Below, piece after piece: positions 42,973-51,940 of a stretch of DNA of 58,511 bases. Below the pieces are notes generated by a model that ran no database searches, was not told the DNA's origin, and worked only from the letters and a program-made list of their open reading frames with translations. The position numbers were made by a program, and so were the translations under genes. How positions within the stretch are numbered: the stretch's first letter is position 1; each line of letters begins with the position of its first letter. The stretch comes from Melioribacteraceae bacterium (GTDB lineage Bacteria; Bacteroidota; Ignavibacteria; Ignavibacteriales; Melioribacteraceae), in NCBI GenBank assembly GCA_021740785.1, contig JAIOZI010000029.1, positions 1 to 58,511 on the forward strand, in the 5' to 3' direction.

Positions 42973-43632
42973 CTATTCCTTCCAAATAAAATCGAATAAC
43001 ATATAGGCGGCGGAGAGCATTATTACATCGTAACAAATCAGCACGGCAATTTCGACAAATGATTCCTCAAGACTGTTTCCGTCAATTGCAAATTTAGTCA
43101 GCTCAAGCAGCGTAAGTATAAGCGGAAGTAATATCGGGAATGATAGCACAGGGTAAAGCGTTCCTTTTGAACTGGCTTTTGAAATAATCGCAGCAATCAT
43201 AGTCGAAGATACGGCGATTCCAATATTTCCGAATAAGAATGCGGTTGCAAAAAGTGCAAAGTTCTTAATTACAAAAGACTCGAACAAAATAAAAAATAAA
43301 AATGTGATTGCAATGTTCATCAAAAATACGAGCAGCAGATTAAATATTAATTTACCCGAAAAAATTGTTGAAGGCTTTGCAATTAGTTGAAGTGTTAGTG
43401 TTGTACCGCGGTCTTCTTCACTTACAAATGCGCGGGACAAACCGGACATCGCCGAGAAAAAGATTACAACCCAGAGTAAACCGCCGGTTAAATATTCCGA
43501 TATTTTTTCCGATCCGATTGAAAACAAAATAACACTGATCGTAACTAGGATAAACATCGCCAGCGCATTTATTGCGTAACGGGTTCGTAATTCCGATTCC
43601 CAATCCTTCTTAAATACCGATACTGCTTTCAT
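42973..43632 (-). CDS. ccmB: Heme exporter protein CcmB
   Basis: This 219-aa membrane protein has about six TM segments. It has the CcmB blocks FKKDWESELRTRYAINALAMF, AMSGLSRAFVSEEDRGTTLTLQ and YPVLSFPILLPLI. It pairs with the upstream ATPase to form the CcmAB transporter needed for cytochrome c maturation. It starts directly after the ccmA stop with no gap. No ccmC, ccmE or ccmF is in the window. Confidence 0.9.
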   Translation of the reverse strand: MKAVSVFKKDWESELRTRYAINALAMFILVTISVILFSIGSEKISEYLTGGLLWVVIFFSAMSGLSRAFVSEEDRGTTLTLQLIAKPSTIFSGKLIFNLLLVFLMNIAITFLFFILFESFVIKNFALFATAFLFGNIGIAVSSTMIAAIISKASSKGTLYPVLSFPILLPLILTLLELTKFAIDGNSLEESFVEIAVLICYDVIMLSAAYMLFDFIWKE

Positions 43633-44277
43633 CTATTTGCTGTTTATATTTTTGTATTCTGTTATTTGAATTATTTGATCGCATAAAGCGAGATCATTTT
43701 CCTCATTTGACGCAATGATAACTAAATTATCTTTAGCCTGTTCTTTTATAATTTGGTAAACTTTTTCTTTCCCCTTTTGATCGAGATTTGATGTCGGTTC
43801 ATCCAATATAAGTAATTCCGGGGAGTGCTGAAGCGCAAATATAAATTTAATTCTCTGCTTCATCCCGGATGAATACCCTTTCATTAAATCGAGACGGCGA
43901 TCGTAAAGATCGAATTCCTCAAACAGATGTTTTACGTAATCTGCATCGAAATCAATTCCCCTAATTTTCGCAAAATGATATAGATTCTCTTGAGCGGAAA
44001 ATTCATCATATAATACAAGGTACGGTGAAACAAATCCCAAATGATCATGAAGCTTTTCGGATATAATTTCTTCACCGTTTAATCTGTGAATAACCTTTCC
44101 GGTTGTGGTAGAAATTATTTTTGCAATTATTTTTGCAAGTGTAGATTTCCCCGAACCGTTCGGACCTGACAGCCCGTAAACCTTTCCGCTTTCAAGAGTG
44201 AAATTTATATCCTTAAAAACCAGACGCCTACCGAATGTTTTCGTAACTTTATTTAATTCAAGAAAATATTTATTCAT
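43633..44277 (-). CDS. ccmA: CcmA-like ABC transporter ATPase
   Basis: This 214-aa ATPase has Walker A GPNGSGKSTLAK, signature YSSGMKQRIKFIFAL, Walker B LLILDEPTSNLD and a short C-terminal end, which together with the adjacent CcmB support the CcmA assignment. It overlaps the end of the metalloprotease gene by 8 bases. The SSGM signature is a deviation from LSGGQ that is common in this group. Confidence 0.88.
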   Translation of the reverse strand: MNKYFLELNKVTKTFGRRLVFKDINFTLESGKVYGLSGPNGSGKSTLAKIIAKIISTTTGKVIHRLNGEEIISEKLHDHLGFVSPYLVLYDEFSAQENLYHFAKIRGIDFDADYVKHLFEEFDLYDRRLDLMKGYSSGMKQRIKFIFALQHSPELLILDEPTSNLDQKGKEKVYQIIKEQAKDNLVIIASNEENDLALCDQIIQITEYKNINSK

Positions 44278-45994
44278 TATAAATCACTAACTTGCCTTTG
44301 TTAACCGTATCGGCTGATTTTGCAACATAAATATATACACCGGTCGGCAGTTTGCCACCCATATTATCAAATCCATTCCATTTCAAGAACACTTTTTCTC
44401 CGGCAATAATTTCATGTGTAGAAGAATACATTAAGTTCATGTTTACGTTGTAAATATTCAGCTCCGCGGATAAATCTTTATTTGGTGTAACCGGGATATG
44501 CAAATCCATATGCTTTGAATAATTAAAAGGTTGTGGATAAACAAATTCAATTTCAGTCCGGTTAGGAGCCTCACCTGCGGGATAGTTATTTAAAATATTA
44601 CATTCCTTCAAAAAGGAATCACTTACGCTTGACAACAGTGAATAATATCCGTCAGCCAATTTAACCGCCCCTTCCGAAGGCGTGTTGTACAAAGTATAAT
44701 AATAGGAAGCAGATGTTCCGCCTGAAAGAGCGCTGGAAATATCTCCATTTGTAATTACGGAGACCAATGTGTCGGGCAGCAATTTTGTGTCATCACTAAA
44801 GACCAGGAAATTGTTTGATGCAGGCTTTGCGGAAAGAGTAATCTGCTCACCGAAAACAATATCACGGTAAAGTTCATATTCAACTAATTTATTAACAGTC
44901 GGATAATTTTCCCCTTCCGAAAAATACAAATCCGGTTTTGCATGATTGTTGGTAAAATAAGTCCACATACCAAAATTATTGTATTCACTTTGAAATGAAT
45001 AACCAAAATCATTAAGTGCAAAATCAATCGATTCGAGAGCGCGGTAATTCGGCATCAATTCCCAAGTACGTAAAATAACATCATACCCGTTGAAGCTGCT
45101 TTCGCCGGCAAATCTTTCTTTTAGATAAATATTCCAAACTGCTAAACTATAAACATAGAGCTTATTCATCGGTTCATGCGGGCGTTTAAAATAACCGTAA
45201 CTTTGATTCATATATCCCAAGTAATCATTAACGTCAGTATAAACAAAGTCTTCCATCGCGGTTGAAGTGAGTTCGTATAAAAATTTATCTTCACTGTAGC
45301 GGTTTACATATCTTCCGATTTGAATTGTATGATGAAGTTCGTGCGCTGCGGTTACTTGTGCCGCCGCCAAGCCTTCTGTATAATATGATCCTTCGAAATC
45401 ATTATCCATTACTATGTACGTTGACCATTTATCGTTGCCAAGATTGTCTTCCGGCTGAGTATAGCCGTAAGTAATTCCATCGGGTTGATTAACGATGTAA
45501 ACATCCACCAGATCATCTCCGCCCATTCCGTTATCTGGCGGCGGGGATAAAAATCCCATTGTATTAACTTCAAAATCATAAGAATGATCAAAAGCTGCCG
45601 CCAGTGAATCAATCATAACAAACATTAAATTCGGATCCGATTCATTCATTCCCTCAAATTTATAAAAGGGTTTATTCGAGCCGGAGATATCAAAATGAAT
45701 TCTAATTTTACCCGAAGGTGTTACGATACTTGTATCGAGTGTCGGTCGAGTTAACAATGATGATAAAATCCTCTGCTGTTCAGGAGAAAATTCATCAAAC
45801 TTTTCTTTTACCGTGGCTGCGAGTCCTGTCTTACATTTTTCGGGATGATCATCAATGCCCATTATTTGAATTACATTTGCATGTGTGTGTGTTTTCCATT
45901 TTACCGCAGCATTAAACAGCGAGTCAATATCTTGCGCACTGAGATTAACGGTGAAGAAAACAATAAGGGCTATAGCAAGTTTTATTTTATTCAT
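44270..45994 (-). CDS. Exported MXAN_6640-type metalloprotease with a type-IX-like C-terminal domain
   Basis: This 574-aa protein has a signal peptide (LAIALIVFFTVNLSAQ) and the zinc-protease motif HELHH at residues 218-222 (within TAAHELHHTIQIG). Its layout resembles the MXAN_6640 family of putative metalloproteases. The last 85 residues (FVYPQPFNYS, then WNGFDNMGGKLPTGVYIYVAK) form an FlgD-like beta sandwich of the kind used as a type IX sorting signal. It is therefore probably surface-exposed or secreted. It lies between a VCBS-repeat protein and ccmAB in one operon. Confidence 0.85.
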   Translation of the reverse strand: MNKIKLAIALIVFFTVNLSAQDIDSLFNAAVKWKTHTHANVIQIMGIDDHPEKCKTGLAATVKEKFDEFSPEQQRILSSLLTRPTLDTSIVTPSGKIRIHFDISGSNKPFYKFEGMNESDPNLMFVMIDSLAAAFDHSYDFEVNTMGFLSPPPDNGMGGDDLVDVYIVNQPDGITYGYTQPEDNLGNDKWSTYIVMDNDFEGSYYTEGLAAAQVTAAHELHHTIQIGRYVNRYSEDKFLYELTSTAMEDFVYTDVNDYLGYMNQSYGYFKRPHEPMNKLYVYSLAVWNIYLKERFAGESSFNGYDVILRTWELMPNYRALESIDFALNDFGYSFQSEYNNFGMWTYFTNNHAKPDLYFSEGENYPTVNKLVEYELYRDIVFGEQITLSAKPASNNFLVFSDDTKLLPDTLVSVITNGDISSALSGGTSASYYYTLYNTPSEGAVKLADGYYSLLSSVSDSFLKECNILNNYPAGEAPNRTEIEFVYPQPFNYSKHMDLHIPVTPNKDLSAELNIYNVNMNLMYSSTHEIIAGEKVFLKWNGFDNMGGKLPTGVYIYVAKSADTVNKGKLVIYNE

Positions 45995-48146
45995 TAATTT
46001 TCTTTAAAATGATAGATCGCGAAGCAGATGAAGAGTAAACTAGATATTCATCATTACCAAACAAACGGGAAACAAAATAATCATTGATTTCTTTCGATTC
46101 AATTAAATTAATATTCTCATCTATTTTAAATTTACCAACTTTATATCTATTTATCCGTTCAGTCACCCGGTCCAAATAATAAATACTCCTAGGATTCCCT
46201 TTGTTATTAAATGTAAATTGAAAATCATCGGTACAGCAATCATCATTATTTATATCATCAAAAGAAAGTGTAAAATTAATATTAGTATTTGCTTTGTAAA
46301 AATGAATGTTGGTCTTTTGACGCTCAATCAACGTAGCAATTGTACCAGAGGGATTTTCAGCTTTATTAATAAATTCCAACCGATTGAAATCCGTAAACGG
46401 CATGGAGACATGCTTGGTTTCGAAAAACGGTAATTCATCTTTAGAAAAGTTGAGTGATTTCAATTCAATGTTATCGGGATTTAGAGTCCAGATAAATTGT
46501 TCGTACACCCCGGTATTGAACCTGGAATCTACAACGTTTTCCGGGAGATCAATTATTCCCAGCTTGATATAATTTTTACTATCATCCAAGCCGAAGTTAA
46601 TTAATTCGAATCCCTTTTCACTTTTTGTTAATACGCTCATTGTAAGGTTTGAATTAACGACAAATTGTTTAAGAGAAATGATTGGGAAATCGGAATAAAT
46701 TTTTTCTTTGACAATGTTGAACTCATAAAGATCAAAATGATATACTTCTATCAGCCGTTTTCCCTTAGTGTAGCAGTAAGCGTATAATCCTTCCGACTGA
46801 TCATGCGCGATTAAAATTTCACCGGGCAATTCCGATACACCAATAGTAAAAAGATAACGGAAAATTTTTAACTTACCGCTTATCAATAAGTTGAGCGTAC
46901 GTGTTTGTTCATCAATAAAAGCAATGTCTGTTGTTTTGTCTCTATTCAAATCGAAGGCAGCCAATTTTTGGGGAAGCGGGCTGACTTTAATCTGCAGCGA
47001 ATCACTTATTTGTTCCTGTCTCTTTAAAATTCTAATCAAACCATTCTCCGAAAGTGTTAATAAATTTCTTCCGGATTCGGTTTTGAAAGTGGTAATAAAA
47101 ACAAAAGCGGTATCGGCGCCGTACACAACAGGATTGTTGAACATATTTTCATTAATAGAGAAGGAAATATTTAACCGGGAATTGTCTTTTGTAATAAATG
47201 CAATATCATTATGAGAATCATAGTTGAAATCGGCAATAGCAAACGCAGATGGGTCATTATTGAGTTCATAAAATTCAGTTTGAGTAAAGGAAGAAACAGA
47301 GTCGCCGAATATAACCTGCAGACCATCGGAATGGGAGAAAACCAAATCATTGAATCCATCCGAATTAAAATCAATACGGGTGAGATTTGTAATCGGTGAT
47401 TCGAATGATAGTTCGCGAGTTTCCTGAAACTCACCGAGTATACTATTAATAAAGACAATGCTATTATTTTGAAGATCATGCGCGGCTATATCAAGAATCC
47501 CGTCAAAATCCAAATCAATAAAAACCGCATTGCTGAAAATCCGTCCTTCAAATATTTTCTTTTCCCGCAGAATCAAATCTCTTTCTCTGAGAATTGAAAT
47601 TCCGTTAAACGAATTTCCGCAGACGAGTGCTTCATTTTTTCCGTTTGCGTCAATATCTCCGATTGAGATTGAAGACGGGTATGAATCGAAATTAATTTTA
47701 TTTAACAGCCGGAATGAACCAAACTTTGTAAAAGAGACTAACCCGACCAACCTTTCGCTTCTGGAACTAAATACAAACACCGGCGGTTGGTTGAGTCTAT
47801 TATTTAATTTTTTAATTTCCGTGATTTGGTGAAAGAAAAATTTATCTACCGGACGGGAGAAAGTGTTTTTATCATTCGAGGTGTGAACAGTATACCGATT
47901 TTTATTGTGCCCGTAAAGCAGGAGATCATTTTTCCCGTCATTACTAAAATCAAATGCAATAATTTTCGAATAACCTGAATCGGTCGGCAATGCCTGATAT
48001 TCACAAAATCCGTTTAAATATACTTGTGAAAAAAGCGGAGAGAAAGAAAGAAATAAAATTAAGCTGAGAAAACTACTTTTTTTTCCTAGATTTAAGTCTT
48101 GTATCTCTTCTACGCAGAGCTTCTTTATACCGGCGTTTCTCATCAT
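45987..48146 (-). CDS. Exported FG-GAP/VCBS-repeat protein
   Basis: This protein has at least six integrin-like calcium-loop repeats, such as FDFSNDGKNDLLLYG, GDIDANGKNEALVCG, IDLDFDGILDIAAHD and IDFNSDGFNDLVFSH, making a beta-propeller. A signal peptide (SSFLSLILFLSFSPLFSQ) lies inside the frame. The start is a problem: no ATG, GTG or TTG lies close to it. The nearest ATGs (48146, 48143) would give a long n-region and 74 bp of overlap with the thioesterase gene. An A8 run sits in the overlap. I list 48146 as the best of poor choices; 48206 is even longer. It overlaps the protease gene by 8 bases. Confidence 0.72.
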   Translation of the reverse strand: MMRNAGIKKLCVEEIQDLNLGKKSSFLSLILFLSFSPLFSQVYLNGFCEYQALPTDSGYSKIIAFDFSNDGKNDLLLYGHNKNRYTVHTSNDKNTFSRPVDKFFFHQITEIKKLNNRLNQPPVFVFSSRSERLVGLVSFTKFGSFRLLNKINFDSYPSSISIGDIDANGKNEALVCGNSFNGISILRERDLILREKKIFEGRIFSNAVFIDLDFDGILDIAAHDLQNNSIVFINSILGEFQETRELSFESPITNLTRIDFNSDGFNDLVFSHSDGLQVIFGDSVSSFTQTEFYELNNDPSAFAIADFNYDSHNDIAFITKDNSRLNISFSINENMFNNPVVYGADTAFVFITTFKTESGRNLLTLSENGLIRILKRQEQISDSLQIKVSPLPQKLAAFDLNRDKTTDIAFIDEQTRTLNLLISGKLKIFRYLFTIGVSELPGEILIAHDQSEGLYAYCYTKGKRLIEVYHFDLYEFNIVKEKIYSDFPIISLKQFVVNSNLTMSVLTKSEKGFELINFGLDDSKNYIKLGIIDLPENVVDSRFNTGVYEQFIWTLNPDNIELKSLNFSKDELPFFETKHVSMPFTDFNRLEFINKAENPSGTIATLIERQKTNIHFYKANTNINFTLSFDDINNDDCCTDDFQFTFNNKGNPRSIYYLDRVTERINRYKVGKFKIDENINLIESKEINDYFVSRLFGNDEYLVYSSSASRSIILKKINE

Positions 48147-48543
48147 CCGATTTCGGAATAACGTCAAATGTTTTAACGGGCTTTTCATTGTCATCCAAAC
48201 TAACAAAAGTTAGATAAGCAGAATTACTGTGAACCCTTTTTCCCTCTTTTAGAGATTCACCAAAAACTTTAACACCAACTTCCATTGACGTATTAAAAAC
48301 TCTATTAACAGAAGCGTTTAAAGTTACAACATCTCCGAGTTTGTGTGGTTGATGGAAATCAATTTTATCTACCGAAGCAGTAACACAAACCCTTTGGGAA
48401 TGTTTAGCGGCTGACATCGCGGCGCAAATGTCAATCCAATGCATTAATTGTCCGCCCAGCAAATTACCAAGTTGATTCGTATGGTTGGGCAGAACAAGTT
48501 CGGTCATTGTTACGACCGAATTTTTAACGCTTTTCTGTTTCAA
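48073..48543 (-). CDS. Acyl-CoA thioesterase, hotdog fold (YciA/BACH type)
   Basis: This 156-aa protein hydrolyses acyl-CoA. It has the blocks VLPNHTNQLGNLLGGQLMHW with the conserved N and G residues, DICAAMSAAKHSQ, ASVDKIDFHQPHKLGDVV, and a basic C-terminal tail (RRRDTRLKSRKKK). Chain-length preference cannot be told. It starts 6 bp after bamD; its end overlaps the start region of the VCBS gene. Confidence 0.9.
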   Translation of the reverse strand: MKQKSVKNSVVTMTELVLPNHTNQLGNLLGGQLMHWIDICAAMSAAKHSQRVCVTASVDKIDFHQPHKLGDVVTLNASVNRVFNTSMEVGVKVFGESLKEGKRVHSNSAYLTFVSLDDNEKPVKTFDVIPKSDDEKRRYKEALRRRDTRLKSRKKK

Positions 48544-48549
48544 TTTATC

Positions 48550-49305
48550 CTAGAAATTTTGGGTAAACTCAGCTTCCAACTTCTGAAGTTCCTGGGCTTT
48601 AGAATTATTGGGATATCTTTGTAAAAATATTGCAATATCGGTTAGGGCTTCCGTAATTCTTTCCTTTTCAAACAGCACTTTTATTTTTCTGTACAAAGCT
48701 TCAGGTGCAATTTCAGTGTCGTGGTATGTCTGAGCCACGTAATCATAATATTTAATTGCCGCATTGTAATATTCCATTTTCTCATATATATAAGCGCTGT
48801 TATATTCCTTTTCAGCAAGCTTGGCGTTCATTTCTTTAATTTTCTTTTCGGCTTCAGAAACTTTTTCATCAGTTGGGAAGAAATCAATAAAAGCCTGGAA
48901 TTCTTCAATTGCCTTTTTCGTGTACTGCTGATCAAGCTGATAGACAGGCGAAAGCTGATAATATGATTCCGCCAGCATATATTGGGATTCCGGGACAAAC
49001 GGGCTTGCAGGAATGTCGCTTATTAATTTGCTGAATTCATAAGCAGCTAAAATATATTCCTCGCGGTGGAAGTATGTCATTCCCAGGTAAAATTTTGCGT
49101 CATCACTGACCGTACTGCCTGGGTACTGAAGTAAAATTGATTCAAACTCTCTTAAAGCAACTTCATAATCTTCTTCATTATATGAAGAAAGTGCGTATTC
49201 AAAATATTCTTCTGCTGTAAATCTTGATGTATCAACATCCCCGGAACAGTTCCAAAGAAAGAGACCCAGCATAAACATTGGAAATAATTTTTTCACGTAA
49301 ACCAC
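48550..49305 (-). CDS. bamD: Outer-membrane assembly lipoprotein BamD
   Basis: This 251-aa lipoprotein has a signal ending LFLWNC (C20) and TPR helices of the BamD family (EYFEYALSSYNEEDYEVALR, AKFYLGMTYFHREEYILAAY, ESQYMLAESYYQLSP). It is part of the BAM complex that inserts beta-barrels. It is in an operon with htpX, a thioesterase and exported proteins. No bamA is in the window. Confidence 0.88.
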   Translation of the reverse strand: MVYVKKLFPMFMLGLFLWNCSGDVDTSRFTAEEYFEYALSSYNEEDYEVALREFESILLQYPGSTVSDDAKFYLGMTYFHREEYILAAYEFSKLISDIPASPFVPESQYMLAESYYQLSPVYQLDQQYTKKAIEEFQAFIDFFPTDEKVSEAEKKIKEMNAKLAEKEYNSAYIYEKMEYYNAAIKYYDYVAQTYHDTEIAPEALYRKIKVLFEKERITEALTDIAIFLQRYPNNSKAQELQKLEAEFTQNF

Positions 49306-49370
49306 TATTTTTCTTAAAAAATCGAGCCTTAAAAATAACTAAATGAATATCATGTATCAATCTAAAAATA

Positions 49371-49955
49371 TTATTTACTTCTAACGGAGAAAAATAAAAC
49401 AATTGTTATAACGGCAGTGCCGATCGCAATTGCAGGTTCTAATATACTCGAGAACAACGGCTCCCCGGGAATTTCGCCTTGCGTAAATGGCAGAGCCGGA
49501 TTTTCCACGAACCGCAGATCATCAAACCGGATAGTATCTGTGAGTGTGGAATTGAAACTGAATATTTCATCATCCCCGTTTAAACTAGCAGTTCCGGAAA
49601 CGGTTCCAATTCGTTCAATATAATGAGATCCGAACAGACCTTTCTTAAAGGGCTCTCCGTAAAATATCGAAGCATTTTCTATAGTGTAGTTTAAGTCGGC
49701 GGCACTATTTTCATTTTCCGTCATCACATATTTCTTAAATGCCATTTTCACGCGGTTGCCAAAAACCAAATAATCTTGAGGTGCGGTAAAGTTAATGCTG
49801 GAAAGACCTTCCAGGTGGTTTTCATCAGCCAGTTCGGCTGCTGATTTATCAAGTACATCAAGTAAAAACTCATAATTGCTCTTTACATTCAATTGAGCAA
49901 AGTTTGTCGATGTAAATAATAGTATCAATATAAAAACGAATGTTTTTCCTGACAT
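49371..49955 (-). CDS. Exported protein with a C-terminal membrane anchor
   Basis: This 194-aa protein has a signal peptide (FVFILILLFTSTNFAQ), a soluble middle with no recognised domain, and a TM segment at about residues 169-190 followed by RSK. It should be periplasmic and tethered to the inner membrane. It starts 9 bp after htpX and is 65 bp before bamD, so it belongs to the same operon. Confidence 0.7.
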   Translation of the reverse strand: MSGKTFVFILILLFTSTNFAQLNVKSNYEFLLDVLDKSAAELADENHLEGLSSINFTAPQDYLVFGNRVKMAFKKYVMTENENSAADLNYTIENASIFYGEPFKKGLFGSHYIERIGTVSGTASLNGDDEIFSFNSTLTDTIRFDDLRFVENPALPFTQGEIPGEPLFSSILEPAIAIGTAVITIVLFFSVRSK

Positions 49956-49964
49956 TTAACTTTT

Positions 49965-50810
49965 CTACCTTCTGCCGTTTGCGATTTCGTTGAGTCTTTT
50001 TATTCTTTCAGCCGGATCGGGATGTGTTGAGAATAATTTCATCATTGCTCTGCCGCTAAGCGGATTAACAATAAACATGTGCGCCGAAGCGGTACTTGCA
50101 TTTTTCATCGGTATCTGCTTATTAGCGTAATTTAATTTTTCCAGTGCCGATGCAAGATATAATGGTTTGCCGCTAATTTCCGCACCGCCCGCATCAGCCA
50201 TGTACTCCCTCGATCTTGAAATTGCGAGTTGGATTAAAATTGCAATTATAGGTGCAAGAATTATTAAAATCAAATCCGAAATTCCTCCGCCGTCTCTATC
50301 GTCTCTACCGCCCAAAATTGCAGCCCAGCCAGCTAACCTTGCAATGAATGTAATAGTTCCGACCAGGGTTGCCGCAATTGTACTGACTAGTATATCCCTG
50401 TTTTTTATATGAGAAAGTTCATGAGCAATTACACCTTCAAGTTCATTTTTATCGAGAATTTTTAGAATTCCAGTAGTTACTGCAACAGCTCCGTTATCAG
50501 GATTTCTACCGGTTGCGAATGCATTTGGCGTTGGGTTTTCAATTACATAAACCTTGGGCATCGGCAGTCCGGCTTTTTGTGATAAATTCTCAACAATCGA
50601 ATAATAATACGGTATATCGTCAGGTCCGATTTCTTTAGCTTTGTACATCTTTAATACAATCTTATCAGAAAACCAATAAGAGCCGAAATTCATAAGCAGG
50701 GAAATTCCGAATGCTATAATCATGCCCGTTTCACCGCCCAATAGGCTGCCGACTAAAATAAACAGCACCATCATGGCAGTCATAAGCGCAACAATTTTAA
50801 CGGAATTCAT
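49965..50810 (-). CDS. htpX: Membrane zinc metalloprotease HtpX (M48B)
   Basis: This 281-aa quality-control protease has two N-terminal TM segments, HELSH at residues 130-134 (VIAHELSHIKNRD), two further TM segments around 145-165 and 180-200, then SREYMADAGGAEIS with the third zinc ligand, and a C-terminal FSTHPDPAERIKRL. It removes damaged membrane proteins. It is the first gene of a minus-strand operon. Confidence 0.95.
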   Translation of the reverse strand: MNSVKIVALMTAMMVLFILVGSLLGGETGMIIAFGISLLMNFGSYWFSDKIVLKMYKAKEIGPDDIPYYYSIVENLSQKAGLPMPKVYVIENPTPNAFATGRNPDNGAVAVTTGILKILDKNELEGVIAHELSHIKNRDILVSTIAATLVGTITFIARLAGWAAILGGRDDRDGGGISDLILIILAPIIAILIQLAISRSREYMADAGGAEISGKPLYLASALEKLNYANKQIPMKNASTASAHMFIVNPLSGRAMMKLFSTHPDPAERIKRLNEIANGRR

Positions 50811-51007
50811 AAATTTTTCTCTTTTCTAAGAGTGGAATATATATATAATTTTTAAATTTTCGTAATTACTTCGTCCGGTTATTCATGACCGGACAAATTT
50901 TAACATTTTTCTTTTTTTAATTGTTCCCTATTTTTCTTTTTATAAATGTTTATGACTTGCCTTTATACTGGTTATTCTTTAAAATCATAACTCAAATTCG
51001 AGGCTAT

Positions 51008-51940
51008 ATGAAAAACGCAAAATATTTGATTCTATTACTCACTATAACCTGGACTTCAATCTCAGCTCAGAGCACCTTTGAATTTTTAAGGTTGGATATG
51101 AGTCCGAGAACCGCAGCAATAGCAGGAAGTTTCGTTGCAGGTGATGATGATCCCAACGTTATTTTTTATAATCCCGCAGGAATTAAAATGCTGAAGGAAA
51201 CCCCGGTTTCATTTTCTTTCTTAAAACATTTGCTTGATATCAATTCAGCAGGCTTATCCATGTCGCGTGAATTTGAAGGAATAGGAAGATTCGGCGCCGG
51301 CATTCAATATATTAATTACGGAACATTTACCGAAGCTAATGAACATGGACAGAGAACCGGTGAATTCGGAGCTTCCGAGTTTGCGCTTTCGGTTGGTTAT
51401 GCAAATGAACTGGATGAAAATTTTTATTACGGCGCTAATATTAAATTCATCTATTCCGGTATCGCCGATCAATCATCAACGGGCATTGCAGGTGATGTCG
51501 GGCTTCATTATTCTATTCCGGATGAACGCTGGCATTTCGGTTTTTCAATTTTAAATATCGGTTCACAGATGTCATCGTACTTTGATACAAGTGAACCGCT
51601 TCCATTGGATATCCGGCTGGGCTTTACGAAAGAATTGGAACACATGCCTCTCAAACTTTATTTTTCGTTTAACCGGCTCAATGACGATCAAGAAAATTTC
51701 GTCAATAGATTCAGCCAGTTTACGATCGGCGGTGAGTTTAAGGTTAGCAAAGTTATTCACTTCCGATTAGGATTCGATAATGAAAAAAGGAGAGATCTGA
51801 AGATTGGAACGTCAACTGGTTTAGCCGGAATTCATGTCGGGCTGGGTTTTAACGTAAGCGATTATATCGTCGATTATGCATTCTCATCTCTGGGTTCAAT
51901 CGGGGCATTACATAGAATCGGGCTTTCAACTACATTTTAA
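51008..51940 (+). CDS. porQ: PorQ-like outer-membrane protein of type IX secretion
   Basis: This 310-aa protein has a signal peptide (LILLLTITWTSISAQ) and the family opening STFEFLRLDMSPRTAAIAGS, with DPNVIFYNPAG. These are typical of PorV/PorQ proteins; TFEFLRL fits PorQ best. It forms an outer-membrane barrel that works with PorU and PorZ in known systems. ATG 51008 follows GAGG, and the frame open from 50921 has no signal sense. It overlaps the convergent TPR gene by 11 bp. Confidence 0.85.
   Translation: MKNAKYLILLLTITWTSISAQSTFEFLRLDMSPRTAAIAGSFVAGDDDPNVIFYNPAGIKMLKETPVSFSFLKHLLDINSAGLSMSREFEGIGRFGAGIQYINYGTFTEANEHGQRTGEFGASEFALSVGYANELDENFYYGANIKFIYSGIADQSSTGIAGDVGLHYSIPDERWHFGFSILNIGSQMSSYFDTSEPLPLDIRLGFTKELEHMPLKLYFSFNRLNDDQENFVNRFSQFTIGGEFKVSKVIHFRLGFDNEKRRDLKIGTSTGLAGIHVGLGFNVSDYIVDYAFSSLGSIGALHRIGLSTTF

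Noticed and set aside
48073-48146. Programmed frameshift joining thioesterase and VCBS protein
   Set aside because: Slipping on the A8 run does not give a continuous fusion that makes sense, since the second protein needs its signal peptide free at the N-terminus.
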